Assembly: GCF_014764715.1 (NCBI RefSeq)
Contig: NZ_JACXXE010000007.1
Location: 1-64,000 of the forward strand
Direction: 5' to 3'
Source: Bacillus crepusculi
Lineage (GTDB): Bacteria > Bacillota > Bacilli > Bacillales > Bacillaceae
DNA length: 64,000 nt
The position numbers and the translations under genes were made by a program. Below, one piece after another: positions 17,832-27,546 of this stretch. How positions within the stretch are numbered: position 1 is the stretch's first letter; each line of letters starts with the position of its first letter. The notes beneath the pieces are model-generated. The model ran no database searches, had not been told where the DNA came from, and saw only the letters and a program-made list of their open reading frames with translations.

Positions 17832-17864
17832 TAAAAAAACGAGAGGACAGATGGCTTCTCGTTT
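17832..17864 (-). terminator. Terminator of the CMD-family gene
   Basis: AAACGAGA / TCTCGTTT hairpin; on the minus strand it is followed by a T run. Between it and the terminator at 17700 I see no gene. Confidence 0.75.
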
Positions 17865-17872
17865 TCTCTAAC

Positions 17873-18247
17873 TTATTTGGTGTTATTGTCTAGTAAGTTT
17901 TGAAAGATAAATAGGGCATTAATGGAATGAGGGAATCCAGCTACCTTTGTACAGTGCTTAATAATCTCCATGACCTCTATGACAGAGAGTCCAATATGTA
18001 ATGCTTGTTCGAAATGCGTCTTTAATTCGTCATCACAATTGCCTTTTGTGATGAGGGCAGATAATGTACTGATGGCCTTCTGTTTATCGTCTAATATGAA
18101 GTGGTTGAATTCTTTTTGTTCACCGAGTTCAATTGTTAGCTGTTCAATGTTTGACCGAATGCTCTCGTTTTCATGAATTGAAAGCTTCTCTATGTTACCT
18201 GCCGCTATTTCTTGTTTGACCTGGCAAGTCTCTTTTTCTTCATTCAA
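17873..18247 (-). CDS. Carboxymuconolactone decarboxylase (AhpD-like) family protein
   Basis: A 124-residue protein. Residues about 50-118 fit the CMD fold: DDKQKAISTLSALITKGNCDDELKTHFEQAL, then GLSVIEVMEIIKHCTKVAGFPHSINAL. Single Cys residues are present, but the CxxC of AhpD is absent, so peroxidase activity is doubtful. The first 45 residues form an acidic helix of unknown role. The start is TTG with GGAGGAG 6 nt upstream; the nearby ATG is out of frame. Confidence 0.75.
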   Translation of the reverse strand: MNEEKETCQVKQEIAAGNIEKLSIHENESIRSNIEQLTIELGEQKEFNHFILDDKQKAISTLSALITKGNCDDELKTHFEQALHIGLSVIEVMEIIKHCTKVAGFPHSINALFIFQNLLDNNTK

Positions 18248-18433
18248 ATTGAACTCCTCCGTTTTTTATCGCAATTTTCCATTTGTTTGTTCAATGTTTC
18301 TTGGGTGCCTTTTGATAGATGTAATGGGTATATAGTAGTATTATCGGTTTGCTTCGTCAACTTTTTAAGTGTTGAATGTACAAAGAAACCATTCATTAAG
18401 TGTATTGTTCAATTTCCAAATAGATAGATCGTG

Positions 18434-18477
18434 AAAAGGAAATAAAGGGCTAATGAATCGATGTCAGTTAGCCCTTT
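18434..18477 (-). terminator. Terminator of cotA
   Basis: AAAGGGCTAA (18444-18453) / TTAGCCCTTT (18468-18477). On the minus strand it is followed by ATTTCCTTTT. The rest of 18248-18537 holds no gene that I can see. Confidence 0.75.
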
Positions 18478-18537
18478 CACGATAACTTATTTCATACAAG
18501 TTTCTACGTCTGTAGGGAAGAGTCGTTTTATTTTTTA

Positions 18538-20067
18538 CTAAATGATATCCATCGGCCGCATCATGTCATAATCTTCGTGCTCTAAAATATGACAATGCCA
18601 CACATATCGTCCGCTGTATGGGACAAATCGAGCGATGATTCGAATGACTTCACCTGCATGGGCCTGAATGGTGTCCTTGTACCCTTGTTCATGCAAAGGA
18701 GGTGCTTCATTTGGTCCTGTATACACGATTTCTCCTGTCGATTGATAGACCTCTGTATCAAATGGTCTTCTGTCTATTACCCTAAATTGAACAAGATGTA
18801 AATGAATAGGATGTGTGCCCCTGGTTGGATTGACGATAGACCACATCTCTACACTGCCAAGTCGAGGATTTTCCGTGACGGGGTCATTCCAAAAGTGGTT
18901 ATCCAGTAATAAAATAGGGCGACCATATTTATCCTGCGTGCCGGTAAGTGTGAGCGTACGCTCTTTATCAGCTCGACTCGGCCGAAGCGGTGGCAGCGGT
19001 TTGAAGATTGGGCGTAATGCTTTAGGTGCTTTCCCTTTTAGCGGACGTGTGACCTTAAACTGCATAATGTTTGCATCGGTTTCTGGATTTACTTCCTGTC
19101 CGCAGCCTGCTTTATTTTTTAGAATAATTGTTTTGTTTTCATAAGCTGAAAAGTCGATGATGACGTCGAAACGTTCAGCAGGTGCAATGCTAAAGGACTG
19201 ATGATGAACAGGTCTTGGTAAAAAGCCGCCATCAGATCCAATTTGCAAGATCGTGGCATCGTTATCTAAATGCAGCTCGTAAGTTCTTGTATTGGACGCA
19301 TTTAAAATGCGAAAACGGTATTTTCGCGGCTCTACTTCTAAATACGGCCATACTTTTCCATTAACCAGTATCGTTTCCCCGCAAAAAAATGGGACGATGG
19401 AGGGATCAGGAATGTCACTGTCTTCTGGCGTGTTGCTTGGTCTGCTTGGATAAAACAGTGCGCCATCCTCCTGAAACGTACGGTCCATGATCATTAAAGG
19501 AATGTCATATTCATCTTTCGGTAATTGTAATGATTTTTCAAACGGATCTGAGATCAAGTAAAACCCAGCTAAGCCGGCATATACATTTAATCGTGTTAAT
19601 GCCATCGCATGATCGTGATACCACAATGTGCATGCTTGCTGGTGGTTTGGGTATTCGTAAATCTGCCGTTCAAAGAAGGGGCCTGTCGCTTCAAAGTCTC
19701 GTGAAAACCAAGCCTCTGGATAACCGTCACTGCTTGCTGGTGTGACCCCGCCATGTAAATGAACGACAGTTTTGACTTCTGGTTCGTCATGATGGCCTTC
19801 GTGAATGGTGTGATCGACCGGCAGAAAATGCTTAAGCGGCAATTTGTTCATCCATTTTACTTTGACCTTTTCATTACGATTCACTTTAATGGTCGGACCA
19901 GGCAAACTGCCATTATAGGTCCATAGCTTGGTTGGGGGCAGGTCTCTATGAACTTTTAAGAATACCTCCTCCATGGCGATTTCATAATATGTTTGTCTTG
20001 GGTTCTTTTTGACAGGCTCCGCGACTTCTGGAATTGGTAGCTCGTCAACAAATTTTTCTAGGTTCAT
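18538..20067 (-). CDS. cotA: Spore coat laccase CotA (multicopper oxidase)
   Basis: CotA is the blue copper oxidase of the outer spore coat that makes brown pigment and oxidises phenols and bilirubin. The copper ligands are intact: HLHGG (H103, H105), WYHDHA, HPIHLH, and the C-terminal WHCHILEHEDYDMM with H491, C492, H493, H497 and axial M502. The sequence agrees with the known B. pumilus enzyme almost throughout as I recall it. I chose the ATG at 20067 (509 residues) because AGGA is 9 nt upstream; the in-frame GTG at 20073 is too close to it. Expression is expected in the mother cell late in sporulation. Confidence 0.96.
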   Translation of the reverse strand: MNLEKFVDELPIPEVAEPVKKNPRQTYYEIAMEEVFLKVHRDLPPTKLWTYNGSLPGPTIKVNRNEKVKVKWMNKLPLKHFLPVDHTIHEGHHDEPEVKTVVHLHGGVTPASSDGYPEAWFSRDFEATGPFFERQIYEYPNHQQACTLWYHDHAMALTRLNVYAGLAGFYLISDPFEKSLQLPKDEYDIPLMIMDRTFQEDGALFYPSRPSNTPEDSDIPDPSIVPFFCGETILVNGKVWPYLEVEPRKYRFRILNASNTRTYELHLDNDATILQIGSDGGFLPRPVHHQSFSIAPAERFDVIIDFSAYENKTIILKNKAGCGQEVNPETDANIMQFKVTRPLKGKAPKALRPIFKPLPPLRPSRADKERTLTLTGTQDKYGRPILLLDNHFWNDPVTENPRLGSVEMWSIVNPTRGTHPIHLHLVQFRVIDRRPFDTEVYQSTGEIVYTGPNEAPPLHEQGYKDTIQAHAGEVIRIIARFVPYSGRYVWHCHILEHEDYDMMRPMDII

Positions 20068-20135
20068 TTTCACTAATCCTCACTTAGAATCAATTTGATA
20101 CATTATAAGTGCGGACATCAAAATAGGTGAATAAA

Positions 20136-20160
20136 ATAAAAAAACCCGCTTTTCAGCGGG
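20136..20160 (-). terminator. Terminator of gabP
   Basis: On the minus strand, CCCGCT-GAAA-AGCGGG followed by TTTTTTTATTTT. Confidence 0.9.
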
Positions 20161-20164
20161 AGAA

Positions 20165-21553
20165 TTAAGGGTGTTTATTTTCAAGCGCCGCATTTGCAGG
20201 CACCTTTTTATTCGGTTTAAAGATAAAATAGGCAGCTAGCACACCAAAGGTAATGATACTCGTCAAAATGAGCTGTGGTCTCATTGATTCGATAAACAGC
20301 ATAGAGGCCAAGATAGCGCAAATGACCAAAATGGTAAAGTACGTGAGGTATGGGAACAGCCACATTTTGATTTTAAGTTGTTCTGGATTTTCCTTTTCGA
20401 TTTTACGGCGCATTCTTAATTGCGAAACAGCAATGACCAAGTAGACAAGAAGTGCAATCGCGCCAGATGCATTGACTAAGAACAAAAAGATGGTTTCAGG
20501 ATAAAAGTAGTTCATCATGACGGCAATATAGGAAAAGAAGGTACCTGCGACTGTAGCCGCTACAGGAACACCACGCTTGCTGATTTTCATAAAGCGTTTC
20601 GGGGCTTCGCCTCTTTCCGCTAATGAATAAAGCATTCTGGACGTTGTGTATAAGCCGGAGTTTAAACAAGAAAGAACGGCTGTTAAGACAATGACGTTCA
20701 TGACTTGAGCGGCTGATGGGACGCCGATGTATTCTAAAACAGCAACGAAAGGGCTTGTTAAAATACTTGCTGAATTCCATGGGAGTAGGGTGACAACGAC
20801 GGCGATTGATCCGACATAGAAAACAATAATACGCCATACAACAGAACGAGTAGCCGTTGTAACCGATTTGACAGGATCTGCTGATTCACCAGCCGCAATT
20901 GCCACAATTTCTGTTCCCATGAAGGAAAAGATGACGACGACGATCCCGAGCAGCACAGAGCCGAATCCGTTTGGAAGGAAACCGCCGTTCCCTGTTAAAT
21001 TGGCAAGACCTGCGGTATGATGACCGCCAAAACCAAAGATAAATGCAAAACCAATAAGTAGAAAGAGAATAATGCTGACGACTTTAATTAATGAAAACCA
21101 ATATTCAAATTCGCCAAACGATTTAACCGAAAAGATATTTGTCAATGTTAAGAGGATTGTGAGGATAAGACTTGTGAGCCAAACAGGTGCATCTCCATAC
21201 CAATATTGAATAATGGCAGCACCGGCAATGGCCTCGATGGCGATGACGATCACCCAGAAGAACCAATAGAGCCAGCCGATTGTAAACCCAGCCCATGGGC
21301 CAATGGCGTCGCTTGCATATTGTGAGAAAGAACCGCTTGTTGGATAGGCACACGCCATTTCTCCAAGCATTCTCATAATAAAGATCACCAGAAGTCCGGC
21401 AAACGAATAGGAAAGAATGGATCCAGGCCCTGCAGAATGAATGACAGCGCCGCTACCAACAAATAGCCCTGCCCCAATGACCCCTGCTATGGAGATCATT
21501 GAAATATGTCTTGTCTTAAGGTTTTTTTGAAGACCGTTTGTCATGTTGGACAT
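20165..21553 (-). CDS. gabP: Gamma-aminobutyrate permease GabP
   Basis: An APC-superfamily proton symporter of 462 residues with about twelve membrane helices. The conserved first helix (SIAGVIGAGLFVGSG) and the GEMA-PTSGSF-YA and FSFMGTEIVAIAAGE motifs match B. subtilis GabP, which takes up GABA and proline analogues. The ATG at 21553 follows GGAGGTAAAGAA; the frame extends 6 codons further to a GTG that lacks a ribosome site. It lies between cotA and mneS as in B. subtilis. Confidence 0.92.
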   Translation of the reverse strand: MSNMTNGLQKNLKTRHISMISIAGVIGAGLFVGSGAVIHSAGPGSILSYSFAGLLVIFIMRMLGEMACAYPTSGSFSQYASDAIGPWAGFTIGWLYWFFWVIVIAIEAIAGAAIIQYWYGDAPVWLTSLILTILLTLTNIFSVKSFGEFEYWFSLIKVVSIILFLLIGFAFIFGFGGHHTAGLANLTGNGGFLPNGFGSVLLGIVVVIFSFMGTEIVAIAAGESADPVKSVTTATRSVVWRIIVFYVGSIAVVVTLLPWNSASILTSPFVAVLEYIGVPSAAQVMNVIVLTAVLSCLNSGLYTTSRMLYSLAERGEAPKRFMKISKRGVPVAATVAGTFFSYIAVMMNYFYPETIFLFLVNASGAIALLVYLVIAVSQLRMRRKIEKENPEQLKIKMWLFPYLTYFTILVICAILASMLFIESMRPQLILTSIITFGVLAAYFIFKPNKKVPANAALENKHP

Positions 21554-22035
21554 TTCTTTACCTCCAAACACTTCTCTTTCATAGAGAATTTGTTTTTAGA
21601 ATATTTTAAATTTTATCATACTGAATTGTCATTCAGCATTGGACAGGTTATCAAACTGACCTTTCAAACCTCTTAACATGATGTTAAAAATTATAAAGGA
21701 TTTGAGAGATTATGTTCCCTCTTTTTCCTCAGCTCATTCTTAAAAATAGCATAAAATAGGAGGAGGGAAAGTTGTGTCTCAAAATAAAATTATTCTGATA
21801 ATTTCTCGCGAAGAGTGATTTTGTTTCATGTCCATTACGGGGCGAATTGGAAAAAGGTTGATGGGAGAAGGTTTTGAGATCAATTGACCTTGTAAAAATA
21901 AGTTTGCTTAGGTCAACACATTTCTATGTATCCTATTTTGCTGACAGAAGCGAATCATGTTGCTGTAGACCCACACGGGCTTTGCTTTGTAAGATAAATA
22001 ATAGAAAAGTGATGTGTGAGGAGGCGCGGTTTGAC
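21554..22035. other. Intergenic region gabP-mneS
   Basis: No convincing gene in 480 bp. A 14-codon frame starting GTG at about 21774 follows AGGAGGAGGG but ends at once. An inverted repeat TTGACCT (21884-21890) / AGGTCAA (21910-21916) lies upstream of mneS; its left half could be a -35 element. No Mn riboswitch consensus is recognised. Confidence 0.4.
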
Positions 22036-22935
22036 ATGGAGCGCTATAACGAATTAAAACAAGGTGAAACAGGTGCTTGGGTCAGCATCATTGCCTATGT
22101 GATCTTATCTGCGGTGAAACTCATTATTGGGTATGTGTTTCATTCAGAGGCTCTTTCGGCAGATGGATTGAATAATACGACAGATATTATTGCATCTCTT
22201 GCTGTATTGATTGGGCTGCGTATTTCTCAAAAGCCGCCTGATGAAGATCATCCATACGGTCATTTTAGAGCAGAAAATATTGCGTCACTTGTGGCTTCCT
22301 TTATTATGATGCTTGTTGGGCTTCAGGTTCTGCTGAGTGCAGGCCAGTCGCTTTTCTCATCTGAGCATCAAACGCCTGATATGATTGCGGCTTGGACGGC
22401 AGCAGGAAGTGCTGTTGTGATGTACGGTGTGTATATTTACAACCGCAATCTGTCCAAACGAATCAATAGCCAGGCACTTCATGCGGCAGCTGCTGATAAT
22501 AAATCAGATGCGTATGTGAGTATTGGGACATTTGTAGGGATCATCGCCTCCCAATTTCAGCTGGCATGGATTGATACGCTTGCTGCGTTTGTCATAGGTT
22601 TAATTATTTGTAAAACGGCATGGGAGATTTTCAGAGATGCCTCTCATTCGTTAACAGACGGCTTTCATATAAAAGATATGTCAAAATATAAAGAGACCAT
22701 TGAGGAGACACCAGGAGTGGGCGATTTGAAAGATATTAAGGCGCGTTATCTTGGAAGTACAGTCCATGTAGATGTGGTGGTTGAGGTAGAGCCGCATTTA
22801 AACATTGCAGAAAGCCATGAGATTGCAGATGAAATCGAACGTAGAATGAAAAAGGAACATGATATTTTACATTCTCATGTTCATATGGAACCAGCAAGTG
22901 CGCCTAAAGAAGAGAAGAAGTCTTTTCCATCGTGA
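22036..22935 (+). CDS. mneS: Cation diffusion facilitator, Mn2+ efflux (MneS/YeaB)
   Basis: A 299-residue CDF transporter: six membrane helices, then a cytoplasmic metal-binding domain ending in HSHVHME. The intramembrane metal site is seen as DGLNNTTD and later AAADNKSD. Synteny and sequence match B. subtilis YeaB (MneS), one of two manganese exporters. The ATG at 22036 begins MERYNELKQG as expected and follows GAGGAGG at an 11-nt spacing. Upstream in-frame codons are not homologous and should be dropped. Confidence 0.9.
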   Translation: MERYNELKQGETGAWVSIIAYVILSAVKLIIGYVFHSEALSADGLNNTTDIIASLAVLIGLRISQKPPDEDHPYGHFRAENIASLVASFIMMLVGLQVLLSAGQSLFSSEHQTPDMIAAWTAAGSAVVMYGVYIYNRNLSKRINSQALHAAAADNKSDAYVSIGTFVGIIASQFQLAWIDTLAAFVIGLIICKTAWEIFRDASHSLTDGFHIKDMSKYKETIEETPGVGDLKDIKARYLGSTVHVDVVVEVEPHLNIAESHEIADEIERRMKKEHDILHSHVHMEPASAPKEEKKSFPS

Positions 22936-22950
22936 GAAGGCTTCTTTTTT
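22915..22950 (+). terminator. Terminator overlapping the mneS stop
   Basis: AAGAAGTCTT / AAGGCTTCTT (one wobble pair) followed by TTTT. Confidence 0.65.
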
Positions 22951-23037
22951 ATACGTGTTGATATTTTATGCAAATGCGCGTTGTATGGTAAAGTTAGACT
23001 ATATGGAATTTGACAGAAACGTGATAGGGGGATCAGG

Positions 23038-24000
23038 ATGGCATTTGATGAACCAATACATTCAGATTTACAAAAAATCGTAGATAACATCAATAAAGTC
23101 ATGGTTGGGAAAAAAGACATTACGATATTAAGCCTTGTTGCGATTTTGGCGAAGGGGCATGTGTTATTAGAGGATGTGCCTGGCGTAGGGAAGACGATGA
23201 TGGTTCGTGCTTTGGCAAAATCTATAGGCTGTGAGTTTAAGCGAATCCAGTTCACTCCTGACCTTTTGCCTTCAGATGTAACAGGTGTGTCGATTTATAA
23301 TAAAAAGACAAATGAATTTGAATTCAGGCAAGGACCGATTATGGGGCAGATTATTTTGGCGGATGAGATCAATCGGACCTCTCCTAAAACACAATCAGCA
23401 CTGCTTGAAGCGATGGAAGAGGGCAGTGTCACTGTGGACGGAGAAACGATGCCGCTTGCGGATCCTTTCTTTGTCATGGCTACACAAAATCCAGTGGAAT
23501 ATGAAGGAACCTATCCGCTGCCAGAAGCGCAAATGGACCGGTTTTTATTCAAGCTGCAGATGGGGTATCCAACGATGCTAGAGGAGCTAGAAGTGCTCAA
23601 CTTGCAGGAGAAGCAATCCCCGATCGATACACTTCAAGCTGTGATGACAAAGGAGCATATTCATGCTTTGCAGCAAGCTGTTCAAACCATTCATGTGGAT
23701 GCATCTATTAAAGAATATATTGTGGAAATCGCTCAAGCGACGCGGAATCATCCATCTGTTTATTTAGGCGTTAGTCCAAGGGGATCGATCGCCCTCATGA
23801 AAGCGGCACAGGCGTATGCACTTTTGAATCAGCGTGATTATGTCATTCCTGATGATGTACAGTATTTGGCGCCATATACATGGCCGCATCGAATGATTTT
23901 GACATCAGAAGCGACGTATGAAGGGAAGAAGGCGGAGACACTGCTGCGACAGCTGCTTGAGCAAATTGGCGTACCAGTTCAAAAGTCGATGACGCAATGA
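23038..24000 (+). CDS. yeaC: MoxR-type AAA+ ATPase YeaC
   Basis: A 320-residue MoxR-family ATPase: Walker A EDVPGVGKT near residues 46-54, Walker B ILADEINR near 106-113, sensor ATQNPVE and the C-terminal lid helices. These ATPases are thought to act as chaperones in assembly of partner complexes. It heads an operon with yeaD (DUF58, 4-nt overlap) and yebA (transglutaminase), the classic MoxR-DUF58-TGc triad of unknown overall function. Confidence 0.92.
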   Translation: MAFDEPIHSDLQKIVDNINKVMVGKKDITILSLVAILAKGHVLLEDVPGVGKTMMVRALAKSIGCEFKRIQFTPDLLPSDVTGVSIYNKKTNEFEFRQGPIMGQIILADEINRTSPKTQSALLEAMEEGSVTVDGETMPLADPFFVMATQNPVEYEGTYPLPEAQMDRFLFKLQMGYPTMLEELEVLNLQEKQSPIDTLQAVMTKEHIHALQQAVQTIHVDASIKEYIVEIAQATRNHPSVYLGVSPRGSIALMKAAQAYALLNQRDYVIPDDVQYLAPYTWPHRMILTSEATYEGKKAETLLRQLLEQIGVPVQKSMTQ

Positions 24001-25187
24001 CGTCACGTGACCGTTTCGCTATTTCATTATGGTTACGGGTGATGATGCTCATCATCCTCACTGCCGCAGCCTTTTGTTATGCCATGTTTCAGGGCGGCTT
24101 TGTAAGCTGGTTCCTTTTTTATGCGTGTTTACCATATGCTTTGTATGCTTTGCTATTTGCGCTCGTTCCGCTTCGCGCGACAGCGAAAAGGACATTGCAG
24201 CACACCCGGTTGAAGGCGGGGGATGTGCTGTCTGTTGACATTGACATCAAGCGAACGAATCCATTTCCGTATGTGTACGTCTTAATTGAGGATGATCCGC
24301 CGGATACCTTCCACTTGCAGGAACAAATTGAAATGAAGCAAATGCTGTTTCCCTGGTTTCGGAAAACGTGGCGATTTTCTTATCAATTGGATGATATTGT
24401 GCGTGGAGAGCATCAATTAACGGCGGTTAGAATCAAAACGGGTGATATGTTTGGGTTTGTTGAAAAAGAAGTGATTCTTCCATTAGAAGACAAGCTGCTT
24501 GTGTATCCAAAATTGCTGGATATTCCAGTTGAACCTACTGAATCGGTGAATGAAAATGGAGGCAAAGCGGTGCACTCGTGGTTAAATGAACCGACCAATG
24601 TGACGACAGGCGTGCGAGAATACCAGCAAGGAGACCGTTTTGCTTGGGTGGACTGGAAAACGACGGCCAGAAGAGGTCAGCTGATGACGAAGGAGTTTGA
24701 ACAGAATCAAACAAAGGATCTTGTGGTGTTTGCTGATTTTACGGATGAAGCCGTATTTGAAACAGTCGTGTCTATTGCAGCCTCTGTTCTTCAAACGGCT
24801 GTGAAAAAAGGGGTGCCGTCAGGCCTTGTACCTCTAGGAGATCAGCATGCCTTTCGAGTGGATCAAGGAGAACTTCATTTACAGGACATGCTTTATTATT
24901 TGACAAGGGTGCAGTATCAGCCTTTTCGTGCACTAGAATATCAATCGTTAGCAGCGAGTGAGTACCAGCATTCAGGAAAATATATCATCACGGGTCAGCT
25001 ACAGGAGGAGCTTGTCACCAGTCTTCTTAGACATCGAAACAAAAAGAACATCACCGTTCTTTTAGTGAAGAGAGCCGTGGACCGATTGACGACAAAAGAA
25101 AAACAGCTTGTAGACCGGCTCAAGGCTTCTGGAATACGTACCACCCTTTTATTTGAAGACCGGCTGCACGAAAGAACTGTGAGGTGA
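23997..25187 (+). CDS. yeaD: DUF58 protein YeaD
   Basis: A 396-residue protein with two N-terminal membrane helices (about 10-50) and a DUF58 domain near residues 195-280, marked by VREYQQGDRFAWVDWKTTARRGQLMTKEFE. This domain has a von Willebrand A-like relationship and probably binds the YeaC ATPase. The start overlaps yeaC by 4 nt (ATGA). Biological role unknown. Confidence 0.9.
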   Translation: MTSRDRFAISLWLRVMMLIILTAAAFCYAMFQGGFVSWFLFYACLPYALYALLFALVPLRATAKRTLQHTRLKAGDVLSVDIDIKRTNPFPYVYVLIEDDPPDTFHLQEQIEMKQMLFPWFRKTWRFSYQLDDIVRGEHQLTAVRIKTGDMFGFVEKEVILPLEDKLLVYPKLLDIPVEPTESVNENGGKAVHSWLNEPTNVTTGVREYQQGDRFAWVDWKTTARRGQLMTKEFEQNQTKDLVVFADFTDEAVFETVVSIAASVLQTAVKKGVPSGLVPLGDQHAFRVDQGELHLQDMLYYLTRVQYQPFRALEYQSLAASEYQHSGKYIITGQLQEELVTSLLRHRNKKNITVLLVKRAVDRLTTKEKQLVDRLKASGIRTTLLFEDRLHERTVR

Positions 25188-25196
25188 CAAACATTT

Positions 25197-27401
25197 ATGC
25201 TGCATACGCATCAGCGGCAAAGCCGTTTTGAGTTGTTCATCTATTATGCTGTAGCATTTCTGCTGCTTTGGGAGTGGCTTCGTCCACTTCAGGATTTTAC
25301 AGAGACGAGTCATACGTCTTATTTCATCATTTTTATCGGGCTTACGTGTTTGTTTACGTTCTTTCGTCTTAAGTGGTATGTGACGTTTCCGATTTGTGCT
25401 GGACTGATTTTGCTTGCCTTATATTTGATCTTTTATCAATCAGAGCCAAGCTTTCCGGCTGCTTTACTTGCTGATATGAAAGATAATATCACGTTCATGA
25501 GCACTGGCATGTGGAGTGACATGTATCCGTCTTTCCGTACATTGTTGTTTTATATTTTGCTGTGGCTGCTTGTTTACTTGCTTCATTATTGGGTGGTCTA
25601 TCAGCAGCGTATCTTTTTCTTTTTACTGATGACGATTGTGTATGTCACGATCCTTGATACGTTTACGCCATATGATGCGACCTTTGCAATCGTTCGAATT
25701 ATGGTGTTTGGCTTTTGTTTGCTCGGATTGCTGTATTTTGATCGACTGCGTTCGGCTGAAGGCATTCGGGTCTCGCAGAAAGCGCGTCTTCAGTGGTTTT
25801 TACCGATGCTGGCGCTTGTTCTCGTATCAGCGTCACTCGGCGTTTCTTTGCCGAAGTCTGATCCGAAATGGCCCGATCCTGTCCCGTTTTTTAAGGCGGT
25901 CACGAATCAAGATAACGCAGCCGGGCAGAATAAGGTGGGATATAGTGCAGATGATTCGTCGCTTGGCGGACCGTTTAGTGAGGACCGGACACCGGTCTTT
26001 AAATGGAGCGGAAAGGAGCCGTCTTATTTTCGTGTAGAAACAAAAAGCATCTACACGGGAAAGGGCTGGGAGGATGCTTCAAATGATATGAAGCCTACTC
26101 GGTTAAAGGACGACGAGGTGCCGAACCGCTGGTTTACCGAGCAGGTGAAAACAGAGGAGCATGAAACGAGAGTCGATATGGAATCGGATTATCGTTTTCA
26201 TCATGCAGTTTATCCAATTGGGACGATCAGGTTGACGCCAATGGAAAATATCCCGCTGCAAATGATAGGCAAAACAGAGAAAATTGTGCCGTCTATTCAA
26301 AACTCGCCGAAAAATTTAGGGAACTATCAAGTCAGCTTCTTATCACCTACATTTATCCTTGAGGACTTGCAGCGGATCAAAGTGCCGACCAAGCAGCAGG
26401 TGAATCAGCAGGTCGGACGTGAATATTTGCAGCTTCCATCCTCACTCCCAGAGCGTGTGAAAACTTTGGCAAACAGCTTAACGGAAACGAAGGATAATAT
26501 GTATGATAAAGCCAAAGCGATTGAGGATTATTTAGGGTCTGCGAAGTTTTCATATGAAACGCAAAATGTCGCCGTGCCTAGTCGAAACGAAGATTATGTG
26601 GATCAATTTTTATTTGATACGATGATGGGCTACTGTGATAATTTTTCAACCTCTATGATTGTGATGCTTCGCTCGATCGGGATTCCAGCGAGATGGGTGA
26701 AAGGATATACGTCTGGTCAGTTATATGAAACACAGATGGATGGAAACAATGTGTATGAAGTGACCAATAACAATGCGCATTCATGGGTAGAGGTTTATTT
26801 TCCAAACAGGGGCTGGGTGACCTTTGAACCGACAAAAGGATTTACGAACCCAGAAACATTTACGAATGAAACCACTGCTAGCGATCAAACGGATGATCAA
26901 AAGGAAGAAGAGGATCAGTCTAGTTCTGATTCAAGCGAAGAACAGCAGCAAGACCAGCCGCAGCAGCAGGAAGCGGAGCAGCCGTCAGAACCAAAGGAAC
27001 AAACAGCGCAAGCAAAGCCAAGTATGGTGCATGTTGGTTCAATCGTAGGGTATGTGGCCGGAGCTATTGTCCTTCTTGGATTCATCAGCTGGTTGCTTTA
27101 TCGATTGAGAGCAAGATGGCTGCCATTCTTGATTGTAAGAAAGGTGAAACGTCTGCCAGATGAGGAAGCATTCTTCTATGCGTATGCTGCTCTATTAAAG
27201 CAACTTGGGCGCAGGGGAATCGAGAAAAAACCAGGTATGACGCTAAGAGAATTCGCTTCTTTGATTGATGAGAAGGATGGAGATCATGACATGTCAGAGC
27301 TGACGCAGCTCTATGAGCGTGCGCTCTATCGACGAGAAGATGTAGCGGCGCTTTGGCGGCAATCCGCAAAGTTATGGGAAAATTTAATAAACAGGAGATA
27401 G
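25197..27401 (+). CDS. yebA: Membrane transglutaminase-like protein YebA
   Basis: A 734-residue protein: about five to six N-terminal membrane helices, then an extracytoplasmic transglutaminase-like core. The presumed catalytic Cys is in GYCDNFSTSM and the His in HSWVEVYFP; the third position is FEPTKGF, with Glu rather than Asp. A Gln/Glu/Ser-rich linker (about 560-605), one more helix and a DUF4129 tail follow. It completes the yeaC-yeaD-yebA operon. GAGGTGAC precedes the ATG. Substrate unknown. Confidence 0.9.
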   Translation: MLHTHQRQSRFELFIYYAVAFLLLWEWLRPLQDFTETSHTSYFIIFIGLTCLFTFFRLKWYVTFPICAGLILLALYLIFYQSEPSFPAALLADMKDNITFMSTGMWSDMYPSFRTLLFYILLWLLVYLLHYWVVYQQRIFFFLLMTIVYVTILDTFTPYDATFAIVRIMVFGFCLLGLLYFDRLRSAEGIRVSQKARLQWFLPMLALVLVSASLGVSLPKSDPKWPDPVPFFKAVTNQDNAAGQNKVGYSADDSSLGGPFSEDRTPVFKWSGKEPSYFRVETKSIYTGKGWEDASNDMKPTRLKDDEVPNRWFTEQVKTEEHETRVDMESDYRFHHAVYPIGTIRLTPMENIPLQMIGKTEKIVPSIQNSPKNLGNYQVSFLSPTFILEDLQRIKVPTKQQVNQQVGREYLQLPSSLPERVKTLANSLTETKDNMYDKAKAIEDYLGSAKFSYETQNVAVPSRNEDYVDQFLFDTMMGYCDNFSTSMIVMLRSIGIPARWVKGYTSGQLYETQMDGNNVYEVTNNNAHSWVEVYFPNRGWVTFEPTKGFTNPETFTNETTASDQTDDQKEEEDQSSSDSSEEQQQDQPQQQEAEQPSEPKEQTAQAKPSMVHVGSIVGYVAGAIVLLGFISWLLYRLRARWLPFLIVRKVKRLPDEEAFFYAYAALLKQLGRRGIEKKPGMTLREFASLIDEKDGDHDMSELTQLYERALYRREDVAALWRQSAKLWENLINRR

Positions 27402-27403
27402 TC

Positions 27404-27432
27404 TTGACCGCGTACCTTCCTGTTGTTAGAAT
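27404..27432 (+). promoter_or_regulatory. Sigma-A promoter of guaA
   Basis: TTGACC (27404-27409) and TAGAAT (27427-27432) with exactly 17 bp between them. It begins 3 bp after the yebA stop. The transcript would carry a leader of about 148 nt before guaA. Confidence 0.7.
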
Positions 27433-27443
27433 AGGTGAATATT

Positions 27444-27546
27444 AAAACCTTCTAAAATACATGAAATTGAAGCGCTCGGATGTGAGTCTGGGCGCTTCAA
27501 AAGCGTGATTCACACTGAGAGCAGGTTTTCTCCTCTCATTTTTTCT
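27444..27546 (+). promoter_or_regulatory. Structured leader with attenuator-like terminator, guaA
   Basis: Hairpin A pairs TTGAAGCGCTC (27467-27477) with GGGCGCTTCAA (27490-27500). An alternative hairpin B pairs TGTGAGTC (27481-27488) with GATTCACA (27507-27514) and holds CGCTT/AAGCG inside; A and B cannot coexist. A terminator-like hairpin TGAGAG / CTCTCA (27516-27538) with six T follows, and AAAACCT (27444-27450) is complementary to AGGTTTT in its loop (27523-27529). This suggests transcription attenuation. It is not the purine riboswitch consensus. Confidence 0.45.

Noticed and set aside
21700..22035. Manganese (yybP-ykoY) riboswitch upstream of mneS
   Set aside because: The conserved core of that class could not be found; only a simple inverted repeat is present.
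21874..22035. 54-residue N-terminal extension of MneS
   Set aside because: Cys/Arg-rich sequence unlike a transporter, no family match, and GAGGAGG lies before the ATG at 22036.
26824..27048. Lys/Arg-rich frame inside yebA
   Set aside because: It lies in another frame over the Gln/Glu-rich linker of YebA and reflects its repetitive codons.
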